DNA of 64,000 bases from Acidibrevibacterium fodinaquatile (GCF_003352165.1 NZ_CP029176.1:2542001-2606000), one strand, 5' to 3'; positions 53,137 to 63,435 are shown, counted from the stretch's first letter. A program made the numbers and translations. The notes: generated by a model not told the origin, from the sequence alone.

Positions 53137-54433
53137 CGGCGATCACCTCCCGCTGCGGGCGCGGGCGGAAGCCGGCGACCAAAATCAGCGACAATAGCGC
53201 CGACGCGACGAGATAGAACGCCGGCACGAAACGGCTCGCGGTGAGCCCCGAGAGCCAGGTGACGGTGAGCGGTGCAAGCCCCCCGAACAGGGTGACCGAG
53301 AGATTATAGCTGATCGAAAGCCCGGTCGAGCGCACCCGCGGCGGGAAAAAGCTGCCGAGCAAGCCCGGGATCGGCCCGGCGATGCACCCGAGGATGAGGG
53401 TCGCGATCACCTGCACAAAAAACAGGTTGAGCCGGCTCGGATGGGCGAGCACGAACGCGAACAGCGGATAGGTCAAAAGGGCGGCGGCGATGACGGCGGG
53501 AAAAAACACCCGATAAGGGCCGATCCGGTCGGCGAGCGCGCCGGCCACCGGGTTCACCACCATGTTGATCACCCCGCACACGGCGATGCCGGCGAGCGGC
53601 GCGGCCAGAGGCAGATGCAGCGTGCGCACGACATAGACGGGGAGATAGGAGTTCCAGAGATAGGTCGCGGCGGTGCCGCAGACGATGGTGCCGATGGCGC
53701 AGAGCAGCGGGCCGCGGTACTCGGCGAGCACCAGCGCGAGCGGCGCGCGCTCGGCCCGCGCCTTCGCCTGCCGGCGCGCCTCGAGGAATTCCGGCGCATC
53801 GGCGACGCGGCGGCGGATATAAAACCCGGCCGGCCCGACCAGCCCGCCGAGCAGGAATGGCACCCGCCAGCCCCAGGCATTGAGCGCCGGCGGCGAGAGG
53901 AGGGTGGTAAGCAGGAACGCCATGCCGGCGGCGAGCGCGACCGCGAAGGATTGCGCGACCATCTGAAAGGCGCCGAAATAATGCCGCCGCCCGGCCGGGG
54001 CGTATTCGACCAAGAGCGCGGTCGAGGACGCGAATTCGCCGCCCACCGAAAGCCCTTGCAACACCCGCGCCGCCACCACCAGGATCGGCGCAGCGATGCC
54101 GATCGCGGCATAGCTCGGGGTGATGCCGAGCATCACCGTGCCGATCGCCATCACCGCGATGAGCATGGAAAGCGCCTTCTGCCGCCCCGCGTGATCGGCA
54201 TAGATCCCGATCAAAATCCCGCCGAACGGGCGCACGACGAAGCCGACGCCGAAGGTCGCGAAGGTCAGGATCAGCGATAGCTCGGGATTACGCGCCGGGA
54301 AAAATACGTCGGCGATCACCGCGGCGAAAAATCCGTAAATGAGAAAGTCGAACCATTCGAGGCCGTTGCCGATCACCGAGGCGATCACCGCGCGGCGGAG
54401 CGTTGCGGCGTCGGGAGGGTTTGCTTGCGCCAT
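53111..54433 (-). CDS. MHS-family MFS transporter
   Basis: The 440-residue inner-membrane protein belongs to the metabolite:proton symporter branch (ProP, KgtP, ShiA). Hallmarks are SVIGNGLEWFDFLIYGFFA in helix 1, FGVGFVVRPFGGILIGIYADHAGRQKAL for the 2-3 loop, and RVLQGLSVGGEFASSTALLVEYAP. It would import an organic acid, amino acid or osmolyte with protons. The Met at 54433 begins just before helix 1. It is 16 bases after the upstream guaB stop region and convergent with the DUF4410 gene. Confidence 0.88.
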   Translation of the reverse strand: MAQANPPDAATLRRAVIASVIGNGLEWFDFLIYGFFAAVIADVFFPARNPELSLILTFATFGVGFVVRPFGGILIGIYADHAGRQKALSMLIAVMAIGTVMLGITPSYAAIGIAAPILVVAARVLQGLSVGGEFASSTALLVEYAPAGRRHYFGAFQMVAQSFAVALAAGMAFLLTTLLSPPALNAWGWRVPFLLGGLVGPAGFYIRRRVADAPEFLEARRQAKARAERAPLALVLAEYRGPLLCAIGTIVCGTAATYLWNSYLPVYVVRTLHLPLAAPLAGIAVCGVINMVVNPVAGALADRIGPYRVFFPAVIAAALLTYPLFAFVLAHPSRLNLFFVQVIATLILGCIAGPIPGLLGSFFPPRVRSTGLSISYNLSVTLFGGLAPLTVTWLSGLTASRFVPAFYLVASALLSLILVAGFRPRPQREVIAVISPQASD

Positions 54434-54449
54434 CGGCGGGGTTTCGCTC

Positions 54450-56145
<1,696 letters not shown>

Positions 56146-57069
56146 ATGACCCCGCTGCCCTCGCCGCAACAATTGCGTTATCTGCTCGCGCTTGCCGAGC
56201 ATCAGCATTTCGGCCGCGCGGCACAGGCCTGCGCGGTGACGCAATCCACGCTCTCGGCCGGCATTCTGATGCTGGAACATCAGCTCGACGCCGAAATCCT
56301 CGACCGCGGCATGGGCAAGCGGGTGGTGTTCACGGCGCTTGGGCGCGAACTGGTCGAACGGGCGCGGGCGGCGATGGCGGCGCTGCAGGAGGTGGTCGAG
56401 GCGGCGGTTTCGGCGCATGCGCCGATGAGCGGGCCGCTTCGCCTCGGCATCATCCCGACCATCAGCCCCTTCCTGCTGCCACGGCTGATGCCGCGGCTGC
56501 GCGCCGCCTTCGCGCATCTCCGCCTGTTTCTGCGCGAGGACACCACGACGCGCCTCATCGAGCGCCTGCGCGGCGGGCAGCTCGACGCGCTGATTCTCGC
56601 GCTGCCTTGCGATTGCGTGGGGGCGGAGACACTGGCCGTGGCGCGCGACCGGTTTCTCGTCGCCCTGCCGCCCAACCATCTGCTCGCATCCCGCAGCGAG
56701 GTGCCGGCCGCAGCCCTCGCCACCGAACCGCTTCTTCTCCTCGAAGACGGGCATTGCCTGCGCGACCAAGCCCTCGCCGCCTGCGGCCTGCTCGACACCG
56801 GGGGGGAGCATGAGGCCGATTTCGCCGCAACCAGCCTCCACACCCTGGTGCAGATGGTGGCGGGCGGGCTTGGCGTGACGCTGCTCCCCGAACTCGCCAT
56901 CGCCGGCGGCGTCACGGCGGGGGCGGAGCTGGTATTGCGCCCGCTCGGCGGCGAGGGGGCGTGGCGCACGATCGGGCTTGCCTGGCGCCAGGGGGCAGCG
57001 CGTGAGGCCGATTATCGGGCGCTGGCGCCGGTGATCGCGGCGGCGCTGTCGGGCGTCTTGCCGACATAG
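56146..57069 (+). CDS. oxyR: Hydrogen peroxide sensor-regulator OxyR
   Basis: OxyR is a LysR-type activator that switches on peroxide defence when two cysteines form a disulfide. The 307-residue protein has the N-terminal HTH (QLRYLLALAEHQHFGRAAQACAVTQSTLS) and the redox peptide DGHCLRDQALAAC, with Cys204 and Cys213 nine residues apart as in E. coli OxyR. No catalase or peroxidase gene is beside it. Its last 58 bases overlap the convergent transporter gene. Confidence 0.93.
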   Translation: MTPLPSPQQLRYLLALAEHQHFGRAAQACAVTQSTLSAGILMLEHQLDAEILDRGMGKRVVFTALGRELVERARAAMAALQEVVEAAVSAHAPMSGPLRLGIIPTISPFLLPRLMPRLRAAFAHLRLFLREDTTTRLIERLRGGQLDALILALPCDCVGAETLAVARDRFLVALPPNHLLASRSEVPAAALATEPLLLLEDGHCLRDQALAACGLLDTGGEHEADFAATSLHTLVQMVAGGLGVTLLPELAIAGGVTAGAELVLRPLGGEGAWRTIGLAWRQGAAREADYRALAPVIAAALSGVLPT

Positions 57070-58244
57070 AGCGCCCGCCCCGCACCGGCCCCGCTCCAGG
57101 CCAGCGCCGCGCCGATCGCGGTGATCCAGACGGCAACCAGCGTCCAGCCGCCGCTCATGCTGTGCAGCAGCCCGGTGAACAATGGGCCGAACGAGGCGAG
57201 AAGATAGCCGATCCCCTGCGCCATCGCCGAAAGCTGCGCCGCGACCAGGGCATCGCGGGCGCGGAGCACGATCAGCATCAAAGCAACGCCGAACAAGCCG
57301 CCCTGGCTCAACCCGAGGACGCAAGCCGCCAGCCACAGCGTCGCCGGCGGCGCGAACAGACAGGCGAGCAGCGAAATCACCGCCAGCGCCGAGAAAAACA
57401 CCGCGACAAAGCGCTGGTCGCGGCCGCGCGCGGCAAGGCTTGGGGCGATCAGCGAGGTCACCGCCTGGCCGAGAATGGAGAGCGACAGCAAATAGCCGGC
57501 GGCCTCCGGGCTCAGCCCGCGATCGCGCAAAATCGGCGCAAGCCAGCCAAACACGAGATAGGCGAGCGCCGATTGCAGCCCCATGAACAACGTCACCTGC
57601 CACGCGAGCAGATCGCGCCAGAGCGAGCGCGGCCGAGCGATATGGCGCACCCCCGCCTCCTGCCGCCGTGCCCCCGCCGCCCACAGGAGAAGCGCGAGCA
57701 ACGCGGGCAGCGCCCAGGCGGCGAGCGCAAGCGACCAGGAGCCGCCGAGCCAGCGCTGCAGCGGCACCGTTACCCCCGCCGCCAGCGCCGCGCCGAGGCA
57801 AAGCGACATGGTGAACAGCCCGGTCATCAGCGCGATATGGCCGCGAAAATCACGCTTCATCAGCGCCGGCGCCAACACATTGATCGCGGCGATGCCGAGA
57901 CAGGCGAGAATCTGCGCGGCAAACAGCGCCGGGGCGCCGGCGAGACCGCGCAGAGCGGTCCCGAGGGTGAGCGCGCCCAGCATCAGCAACACCGTGCGCT
58001 CGTCGCCGATGCGGCGGCTGAAGGCCGGGGCGAGCGGGCTGAAAAGACCAAAACAGAGCGAAGGAAGGGTGGTCAGCACGCTTGTCGCCCATGGCGAAAG
58101 CCCGCTCGCCCGCGCCGCCTCGGGCAGCACCGGGCCAAGGCTCGCGATCGGGATGCGGAGATTGAAGCCGATCAGCACCAGACCGGCGCCGAGCAGAAAA
58201 CGGTGGCGCGGCGCAAGACCGCCTTCCTCCTCGGCGCGTATCAC
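57012..58244 (-). CDS. CynX/NimT-family MFS transporter
   Basis: The 410-residue protein has 12 predicted membrane helices. It starts in the manner of the cyanate permease CynX/NimT group (LVLIGFNLRIPIASLGPVLPEA, PWATSVLTTLPSLCFGLFSPLA). It may be an efflux or uptake carrier; the substrate is unknown. The tail overlaps oxyR antisense by 58 bases. It is 12 bases upstream of the acyl-CoA hydrolase-like gene stop and both read leftward. Confidence 0.82.
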   Translation of the reverse strand: MIRAEEEGGLAPRHRFLLGAGLVLIGFNLRIPIASLGPVLPEAARASGLSPWATSVLTTLPSLCFGLFSPLAPAFSRRIGDERTVLLMLGALTLGTALRGLAGAPALFAAQILACLGIAAINVLAPALMKRDFRGHIALMTGLFTMSLCLGAALAAGVTVPLQRWLGGSWSLALAAWALPALLALLLWAAGARRQEAGVRHIARPRSLWRDLLAWQVTLFMGLQSALAYLVFGWLAPILRDRGLSPEAAGYLLSLSILGQAVTSLIAPSLAARGRDQRFVAVFFSALAVISLLACLFAPPATLWLAACVLGLSQGGLFGVALMLIVLRARDALVAAQLSAMAQGIGYLLASFGPLFTGLLHSMSGGWTLVAVWITAIGAALAWSGAGAGRALYVGKTPDSAAAITGASAR

Positions 58245-58256
58245 TGCGTTGCCCGC

Positions 58257-59264
58257 TCAGGCGAAAAGTGCGGCGATCGCAGCCGGATCGACCTCGGCGA
58301 GGGTCGCCGGCTGCCAGCGCGGCGCGCGGTCCTTGTCCACCACCATGGCGCGCACGCCCTCGAGAAAATCGGGGTGGCGGGTGATCCGCCGTGTCAGCGC
58401 CAATTCCTGCGCGAGACAGGCGGAAAGCGTCCGCGCCGCGCCGCGCCGGAGGAGGGCGAAGGACCAGGCGAGCGCCGACGGCGAGCGGGCGTTGAGCGTT
58501 TTCAGCGTCTCCTCGGCGAACGCCGTTCCCGCCGCCTCGAGGGCGGCGAGGATTTCGGGGACGGAGGCTTCGCCGAAACAGCGATCGATCAGCGCCCGGT
58601 GCGGCGCGAGGCTGAACGGCGGCAGCGCGGCGGCGAACCCGGCGACGGCGGCGGGACCATCGGCGATGATCGCGCGTTCGAGATCGGGAAACGCCGCGCG
58701 CGGCACGAAATGGGTGGCAAGGCCGGCATAGACGGCGTCCGCCCCGCGCAATTCGGCGCCGGTGAGCGCGAGATACATGCCAAGCTCGCCGGGAAGACGC
58801 GGCAAGAAATAGCTCGCGCCGATATCGGGAAAGAAGCCAATCCCGGTCTCGGGCATGGCGAAGCGGCCATGCTCGCTCGTGACGCGGATATCGCCATGGA
58901 CGGAGACACCAATGCCGCCGCCCATGCAAATGCCGTCGATCAGCGCGATGTAGGGCTTGGGATAGCTCGCGATGCCCTCATTGAGGGCGTATTCGTCGGC
59001 GAAGAAGCGCTCGATCGCACTCCCCTCCCCGGCCAGCGCCGCTTCGCGGATCGCACGGATGTCGCCGCCGGCGCAGAAGGCGCGCTCGCCGGCGCCGGTG
59101 ATCAGCACCGCCTGCACCGCAGGCGCCTCGCGCCAGCCCGCCAGAGCCTCGGCCAGCCCCGCGATCATGCCGAGATCGAGCGCGTTCAGCGCCCGCGGCC
59201 GGTTCAATTCGAGCCGCCCCACCCTTCCCTCGTGCCAAACACGAAGGTTTGCCGCTTCACCCAT
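58257..59264 (-). CDS. Enoyl-CoA hydratase/isomerase family protein, probable 3-hydroxyisobutyryl-CoA hydrolase
   Basis: The 335-residue crotonase-fold enzyme has RVGRLELNRPRALNALDLGM, the oxyanion-hole segment AFCAGGDIRAI, and ICMGGGIGVSVHGDIRVTSEHGRFAMPETGIGFFPDIGASYFLPRL. The FPDxGASYFL and C-terminal HPDFLEGVRAMVVDKDRAPRW patterns are diagnostic of 3-hydroxyisobutyryl-CoA hydrolase of valine catabolism rather than ordinary enoyl-CoA hydratases. The Met at 59264 has GGAGACGAAC upstream. No other valine-degradation genes are near. Confidence 0.88.
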   Translation of the reverse strand: MGEAANLRVWHEGRVGRLELNRPRALNALDLGMIAGLAEALAGWREAPAVQAVLITGAGERAFCAGGDIRAIREAALAGEGSAIERFFADEYALNEGIASYPKPYIALIDGICMGGGIGVSVHGDIRVTSEHGRFAMPETGIGFFPDIGASYFLPRLPGELGMYLALTGAELRGADAVYAGLATHFVPRAAFPDLERAIIADGPAAVAGFAAALPPFSLAPHRALIDRCFGEASVPEILAALEAAGTAFAEETLKTLNARSPSALAWSFALLRRGAARTLSACLAQELALTRRITRHPDFLEGVRAMVVDKDRAPRWQPATLAEVDPAAIAALFA

Positions 59265-59334
59265 CGCTTGTTCGTCTCCTCGCTCGTGCCGTGCCGGCGC
59301 CCCTATACAGGCTGGGGCACGCCAAGGCGAGGGA

Positions 59335-59718
59335 TCAGCGCCGCCGCGTCTCGCGCCAAAGGCGGCGCAGAGCCGCGAGCAGCATTGGCGGCGATTCGGC
59401 GCGGAGTTCGGCAAGCGCTGCGCGCCGCAGCGCCTCCGCTTCCGCGGCCAGGCGTGTGCCGCCGCGCGCGGCAAAAAACAGCAGAACCAGGGCAAGGGCG
59501 AGGTCGACGCTTGCGAGAGTGAGGGCAGCGCCGATCACACCGAGGCTGGGGGCGAGCCGAAAAAACGCCGCGGCATGGCCGAGGGCGAGCGCAAACAACA
59601 GAAAAATCAGTGCGACAAATGCCAGCGCCGCTTGGCGCAGCCGGGCCCGCGCAAGCACCCGCCAACGGAGCCCCTCCGCCGCCAGCGCGATCCACGCGAG
59701 ATGAAACGCCCGCCGCAC
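59335..59718 (-). CDS. Small two-helix membrane protein (phage-holin-family-like)
   Basis: The 127-residue protein has a basic amphipathic N-terminus (RRAFHLAWIALAAEGLRWRVLARARLRQAA) and two hydrophobic helices (LAFVALIFLLFALALGHAAAFF and IGAALTLASVDLALALVLLFFAA), then a basic helical tail. This layout matches the YqjE/holin-X-like proteins often encoded beside ElaB/YqjD. It follows such a gene by 17 bases, so the pair is likely one unit. Function is unknown; no phage genes are present. Confidence 0.7.
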   Translation of the reverse strand: MRRAFHLAWIALAAEGLRWRVLARARLRQAALAFVALIFLLFALALGHAAAFFRLAPSLGVIGAALTLASVDLALALVLLFFAARGGTRLAAEAEALRRAALAELRAESPPMLLAALRRLWRETRRR

Positions 59719-59735
59719 GTCAATCGCCGCTTCGC

Positions 59736-59990
59736 TCAGCGCGCAAAACGGCCAATGACGAACCCGGCGAGGCCAGCGACCAACAACGCGGTCAGCGGCC
59801 GCTCGCGCACTTTTCCCGCCACCAGCTCGGATTGCTGGCAGACCGCCTCCCCCATCTCTCGCGCCATGGTCTCGGCCGTGCGTGCCGTTTGTCGCACCTT
59901 TTCTTCGGCCCCGGCGCGGAGCGTCTCGATCTCCGCGCGCAGCCGCGCGATTTCAGCGGCGGCGTCCTCGGCGGGCTTGGCGTTGCTCAT
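59736..59990 (-). CDS. ElaB/YqjD-like ribosome-associated membrane protein
   Basis: The 84-residue protein has an N-terminal helical region (AAEIARLRAEIETLRAGAEEKV) and a single C-terminal membrane helix with a glycine-rich end (ERPLTALLVAGLAGFVIGRFAR). That is the DUF883 layout of ElaB, YqjD and YgaM, tail-anchored proteins that bind ribosomes in stationary phase in E. coli. GGAGATCACG precedes the ATG. It is followed by the small two-helix protein gene. Confidence 0.83.
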   Translation of the reverse strand: MSNAKPAEDAAAEIARLRAEIETLRAGAEEKVRQTARTAETMAREMGEAVCQQSELVAGKVRERPLTALLVAGLAGFVIGRFAR

Positions 59991-60055
59991 CGCGTGATCT
60001 CCATGACTTTTATATAACGAAAACATAACAATCTGCGAAGGAAGGTTGCCTTCCC
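59991..60055. promoter_or_regulatory. Divergent A/T-rich promoter region with a hairpin over a ribosome-binding site
   Basis: Bases 60008-60033 are A/T-rich (TTTATATAACGAAAACATAA), unusual for this genome, and probably hold promoters for both flanking genes. GGAAGG-TTG-CCTTCC at 60040-60054 is a perfect 6-bp hairpin whose left arm contains the Shine-Dalgarno of the rightward gene. If that gene starts at the TTG at 60056, the hairpin would hide its ribosome-binding site. Confidence 0.5.
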
Positions 60056-61255
60056 TTGCCAGCCCATACGAAAACCCTCTTTGCGATGCAGTCAATGACC
60101 CTCTCAGATCCCGGGCAGATTCCGGCGGTGGCCGCGTTCGCGAACGAGGCCGATAGGTTTCTCGATCTTCGCGACCTCGTGCCGCGCGATCAGGCGGCCG
60201 CGGGCGGACTTCAGCCATTTTCCCTCGCCGCGCGGCGGGGCGAGAAACTCTGTCTGCTCGCCCGCGAGGGCGAGGCGGCGCGCGCCGTGCTCGCCATGGT
60301 CGCGGGCGTGCGCCGGCCGGCGGCGGGCGAGGTCATCGTCAATAGCCGCCGCCTGCAGGCAACGCCGCCGGGAAAGCGTGGCTTCGGCCATCTCCCGGCG
60401 CGGATCGCGCTGCCGCGTTTTGGTCGCGTCGGCGCTTATCTGGCGGCGGCACTCGCCGATCAGCGCCTCAGCCGCGACGCACGCCAAGCCCAGGTCGCGC
60501 GTATGCTCGCCCTCGTCGGCCTCGCCGAGTGCGGCACCAGGCGGTGTTACGCCCTGGCCGCGGGTGAGCGGTTTCGCGCCGCCCTCGCCCGTGCCCTGAT
60601 CGCTGCGCCGAAACTGCTGCTGATCGAAGAACCGGATGAGGGCTTCGCCGAGCCCGAGCGCCAGATGTTGACGACGCTGCTGCGCGGCAGCCCGGTTGCG
60701 TCCGCTCTCACCACCCTGATTGCGGCGCGTTCGCCGGCGACGGTGTTCGCTCTCGCCGACCGCGCCGTGGTTCTGCATGAAGGCATGATCGCGCAGAGTG
60801 CTGCGCCGCAAAGTCTCTATGACGCGCCGGCCAGTCTCGCGGTCGCCGAGGCGCTCGGCGAGACGAATGTGCTGAGCGGCGTCCTGGTCGAGAACGACGA
60901 CGATATCGCGCGCGTGCGCCTCGACAATGGCGCGATCGTCAGTGGCTCTCTTGCCGAAAGCATCGCGATCGGGCAACGCTCATTATTGATGGTCCGACCG
61001 GAGCGAATTGCCGTCGCGGCGATCGCCGCCGAGGAATTGGGGGAGGGGGCGCTTTCCGCCGTGCTCTGCAAAATCATGCCGCTTGGCGCGCAAACCAGGC
61101 TTTTTGCATCACTCGGCGGCGGCGTCGATATCATCGTCACACGTCCCGCGAGTGCGGCGCTGCGCGGATTGCAGCCGGGACGCGAAATGGCGATCGCGTG
61201 GACGGCGCAGCAGGCTCGCATCTATGCTGCCGCTTCGCCGGCGGATGCGGCATGA
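60056..61255 (+). CDS. Degenerate ABC transporter ATPase homologue (PotA-like, ATPase motifs lost)
   Basis: The 399-residue protein aligns in layout with PotA/FbpC ATPases: an N-terminal nucleotide-binding-like domain, then a TOBE-type beta domain (NVLSGVLVEND...LLMVRPERIAV). Yet the motifs are gone. Walker A is LAREGEAARA instead of GPSGSGKST. The Q-loop Gln is missing. The signature is LAAGERFRA instead of LSGGQ. Walker B reads LLLIEE, and the H-loop His is replaced (AARSP). It is coupled by ATGA to a PotD-like binding protein gene, and no permease follows. It may bind but should not hydrolyse ATP. The start is TTG at 60056 or ATG at 60086. Confidence 0.8.
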   Translation: MPAHTKTLFAMQSMTLSDPGQIPAVAAFANEADRFLDLRDLVPRDQAAAGGLQPFSLAARRGEKLCLLAREGEAARAVLAMVAGVRRPAAGEVIVNSRRLQATPPGKRGFGHLPARIALPRFGRVGAYLAAALADQRLSRDARQAQVARMLALVGLAECGTRRCYALAAGERFRAALARALIAAPKLLLIEEPDEGFAEPERQMLTTLLRGSPVASALTTLIAARSPATVFALADRAVVLHEGMIAQSAAPQSLYDAPASLAVAEALGETNVLSGVLVENDDDIARVRLDNGAIVSGSLAESIAIGQRSLLMVRPERIAVAAIAAEELGEGALSAVLCKIMPLGAQTRLFASLGGGVDIIVTRPASAALRGLQPGREMAIAWTAQQARIYAAASPADAA

Positions 61256-62328
61256 CGACGCCCAGAAGGCGACACATGAGGCGCGGCCGCGACATTTTTT
61301 TTGCCGCCCTTTTGTTTGCCGCGGTCTCGATGGACGCTCATGCCGCGCAGGCGCGTGATTTCACCCTCGCCGTCCCTCCGGGAGCGCTGATCGCAGCCCT
61401 GAAAACCGCCTATCTCGATCCTTTTGCATCGGCCAACGGGATCACCGCCAACGGCTTGTCCTGGGATGGCGACTATGCCGATCTGGTGCAAAATGCCGGC
61501 ATCTATACGCCCTGGGACGTGGTGCTGGTGACGATGCCGGTGCTGGAGGAGGGGTGCGCGCGCGGCGTGTTGCAAAAACTCGATTGGAACGCGCTTGGCG
61601 GGCGCGACCGCTATCCCGCCTTTGCCACGAGCGATTGCGGCGTCGGCGCATTCATGACCAGTGTCGTTCTGAGCTGGGACAACGACAAGCTGCAAGGCAC
61701 GCCGAGCTGGGCGGATTTCTGGGATGTTGCGAAATATCCCGGCAAGCGCGGCCTGCGCCGCGATCCGCGCACAACGCTGGAAATCGCGCTCCTCGCCGAT
61801 GGCGTCGCGGCCGGCGATGTCTATGCCACGCTTCGCACCGAGGACGGCATCAAACGTGCTTTTCGCAAGCTCGACCAACTGCGGCCCTATATCGTCTGGT
61901 GGGAAAAACCCGAGGAGGCCGTGCGCATTCTCGGCGAAGGCAAAGTTTTGATGACGCTGGCGCCGAGCGCCGAGGTCGCCGCCGCCGACCGCGACGGCGC
62001 GCATCATTTCGGCCTGCAATGGAGCGAAAGCCTCTATCGCGTCAAAAGCTTCGCGATCGTCACCGGCTCGCCGAACATCCCGCTTGCGCAGAAATTCCTC
62101 GCCTTCGTCGGCGATCCTGGCGCCGAAGCGCGGCTCTTCGCCGCCCTCGCCTATGGCCCGCTCGCCAAGGGCGCGCTCGAGCAAATCCCGCCCGAGCAAC
62201 GCGGGCAAGCGCCGAGCAACCCAGCAAACCTCAAAACCGCGCTCGCCTATGACGAAAATTTCTGGGAGCAAAACGCAGCGAAACTCACGAGCCGTTTCGA
62301 GACTTGGCTCGACCAGTCGCCACACTGA
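61252..62328 (+). CDS. PotD-like periplasmic substrate-binding protein
   Basis: The 358-residue precursor has a signal peptide (IFFAALLFAAVSMDAHA) and a type II binding-protein fold of the polyamine/iron group. It shows VVLVTMPVLEEGCARGVLQKLDW, GVGAFMTSVVLSWDND, WADFWDVAKYPGKRGLRRDP and a final FWEQNAAKLTSRFETWL. The PGKRGLRRDP loop is characteristic of PotD-like proteins. It overlaps the degenerate ATPase gene (ATGA); a start at 61276 with AGAAGG upstream is also good. No permease gene is in the window, so the ligand and its fate are unknown. Confidence 0.85.
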   Translation: MTTPRRRHMRRGRDIFFAALLFAAVSMDAHAAQARDFTLAVPPGALIAALKTAYLDPFASANGITANGLSWDGDYADLVQNAGIYTPWDVVLVTMPVLEEGCARGVLQKLDWNALGGRDRYPAFATSDCGVGAFMTSVVLSWDNDKLQGTPSWADFWDVAKYPGKRGLRRDPRTTLEIALLADGVAAGDVYATLRTEDGIKRAFRKLDQLRPYIVWWEKPEEAVRILGEGKVLMTLAPSAEVAAADRDGAHHFGLQWSESLYRVKSFAIVTGSPNIPLAQKFLAFVGDPGAEARLFAALAYGPLAKGALEQIPPEQRGQAPSNPANLKTALAYDENFWEQNAAKLTSRFETWLDQSPH

Positions 62329-62389
62329 GCCCGCGAAGGTGGCTTGCCCGCGGTTGCGCCGGGAGCGGCGACGGTATTAAGTCTCGGTG

Positions 62390-62887
62390 ATGCGACAGGA
62401 TCACGTCCGGCGCGCGGCGCTGCTTGCTTTGCTGGCATCCGCCCTCGCGCTCGCGGTCGCGATCGCGAGCGAGCGGCTCGGTGGCCTCGTTCCCTGCGCA
62501 CTCTGCCTCGTTGAACGCTGGCCCTACCGGATCGCGATCGTGCTCGCCGCCCTTGCCTTCCTCGCGCCGCCGCGCCCGGCACGCTGGCTGCTCGCCGCCC
62601 TCGCCCTGGTCATCCTGGCGGACGCCGCGATCGCCCTCGTGCATGTCGGCGTCGAATGGCATTTCTGGCCGAGCCCGCTGCCCGAATGCGCCGCCCCACA
62701 TCTCCGCGGCTCGATCGCCGAGCGGCTTGCGGCAATGCCGCTGCGCCCCGCCAAGCCCTGCGATGAGCCGACCTATTTGGTTCCCGGGCTGCCGGTTTCG
62801 ATGGCAGCGATGAACGGGCTTTACGCCCTGGCGTTGGCCGCAGCCCTCCTCACCCATCTCCGCCGCACCCGGAGCACCCGACGATGA
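62390..62887 (+). CDS. dsbB: Disulfide bond formation protein B
   Basis: DsbB reoxidises DsbA in the periplasm and passes electrons to ubiquinone. The 165-residue membrane protein has about four helices. The first periplasmic loop has Cys36-x-x-Cys39 (PCALC, next to ERWPY); the second loop has Cys100 and Cys124 (PECAAPH and KPCDEPTYL). Start: ATG at 62390, with a GTG one codon earlier. Its TGA overlaps the coq7 ATG (ATGA), a natural pairing with quinone synthesis. No dsbA is here. Confidence 0.9.
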   Translation: MRQDHVRRAALLALLASALALAVAIASERLGGLVPCALCLVERWPYRIAIVLAALAFLAPPRPARWLLAALALVILADAAIALVHVGVEWHFWPSPLPECAAPHLRGSIAERLAAMPLRPAKPCDEPTYLVPGLPVSMAAMNGLYALALAAALLTHLRRTRSTRR

Positions 62888-63429
62888 ACGAAACCAGAAG
62901 ACTCCCCGGTGATCCTCACCCTCGGCGCGCGATCGCCCGCATGCTGCGCGTCGATCACGCCGGCGAATATGGCGCGCTCCGCATCTATGCCGGCCAGCGC
63001 GCCGTCCTGCGGCGACCGGAGACCGACGCCCTGCTCGCCCATATGCAGGCCCAGGAGCAGCACCATCTCGACAGCTTCGCCGCCCTGCTCACCCGCCGCC
63101 GGGTGCGGCCGACGGCGCTGCTGCCGCTCTGGCACCTCGCGGGCTTTGCGCTCGGCGCCGCGACGGCCGCGCTCGGCGAGCGCGCGGCAATGGCCTGTAC
63201 CGTCGCGGTCGAGGAAACGATCGACGCCCATTACGCTCGCCAGGCCGCCGCCCTCGGGCCCGAGGAAGCGCCGCTCCGTGACACCATCGAGACCTTTCGG
63301 GCGGAGGAATTGGAGCACCGCGATATCGGCCTCGCCCATGACGCCGAGCACGCGCCGGCCTATCGCCTGCTCTCGGCGGCGATCAAGGCCGGCTGCCGTG
63401 TTGCGATCGCGCTGAGTGAAGTCTTGTAA
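62884..63429 (+). CDS. coq7: Demethoxyubiquinone hydroxylase Coq7
   Basis: Coq7 is a di-iron membrane-associated hydroxylase for the C-6 step of ubiquinone synthesis. The 181-residue protein has the two ferritin-like Glu/His sets: Glu28 (DHAGEYGA), Glu58-x-x-His61 (QEQHH), Glu110-Glu111 (VEETIDAHY) and Glu142-x-x-His145 (AEELEHRDIG). RMLRVDHAGEYGALRIYAGQ is the family start. It is coupled to dsbB by ATGA overlap, and a terminator-like element begins 6 bases after the stop. Confidence 0.94.
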   Translation: MNETRRLPGDPHPRRAIARMLRVDHAGEYGALRIYAGQRAVLRRPETDALLAHMQAQEQHHLDSFAALLTRRRVRPTALLPLWHLAGFALGAATAALGERAAMACTVAVEETIDAHYARQAAALGPEEAPLRDTIETFRAEELEHRDIGLAHDAEHAPAYRLLSAAIKAGCRVAIALSEVL

Positions 63430-63435
63430 GCGCTT

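Noticed and set aside
57162-59522. 786-residue rightward ORF
   Set aside because: It is antisense to the CynX-type transporter and the acyl-CoA hydrolase genes, and its product is low-complexity Arg/Gly/Ala sequence.
59335-59990. Holin-like and ElaB-like genes as a prophage remnant
   Set aside because: Both match chromosomal stress-type membrane proteins, and there are no integrase, terminase or structural phage genes nearby.
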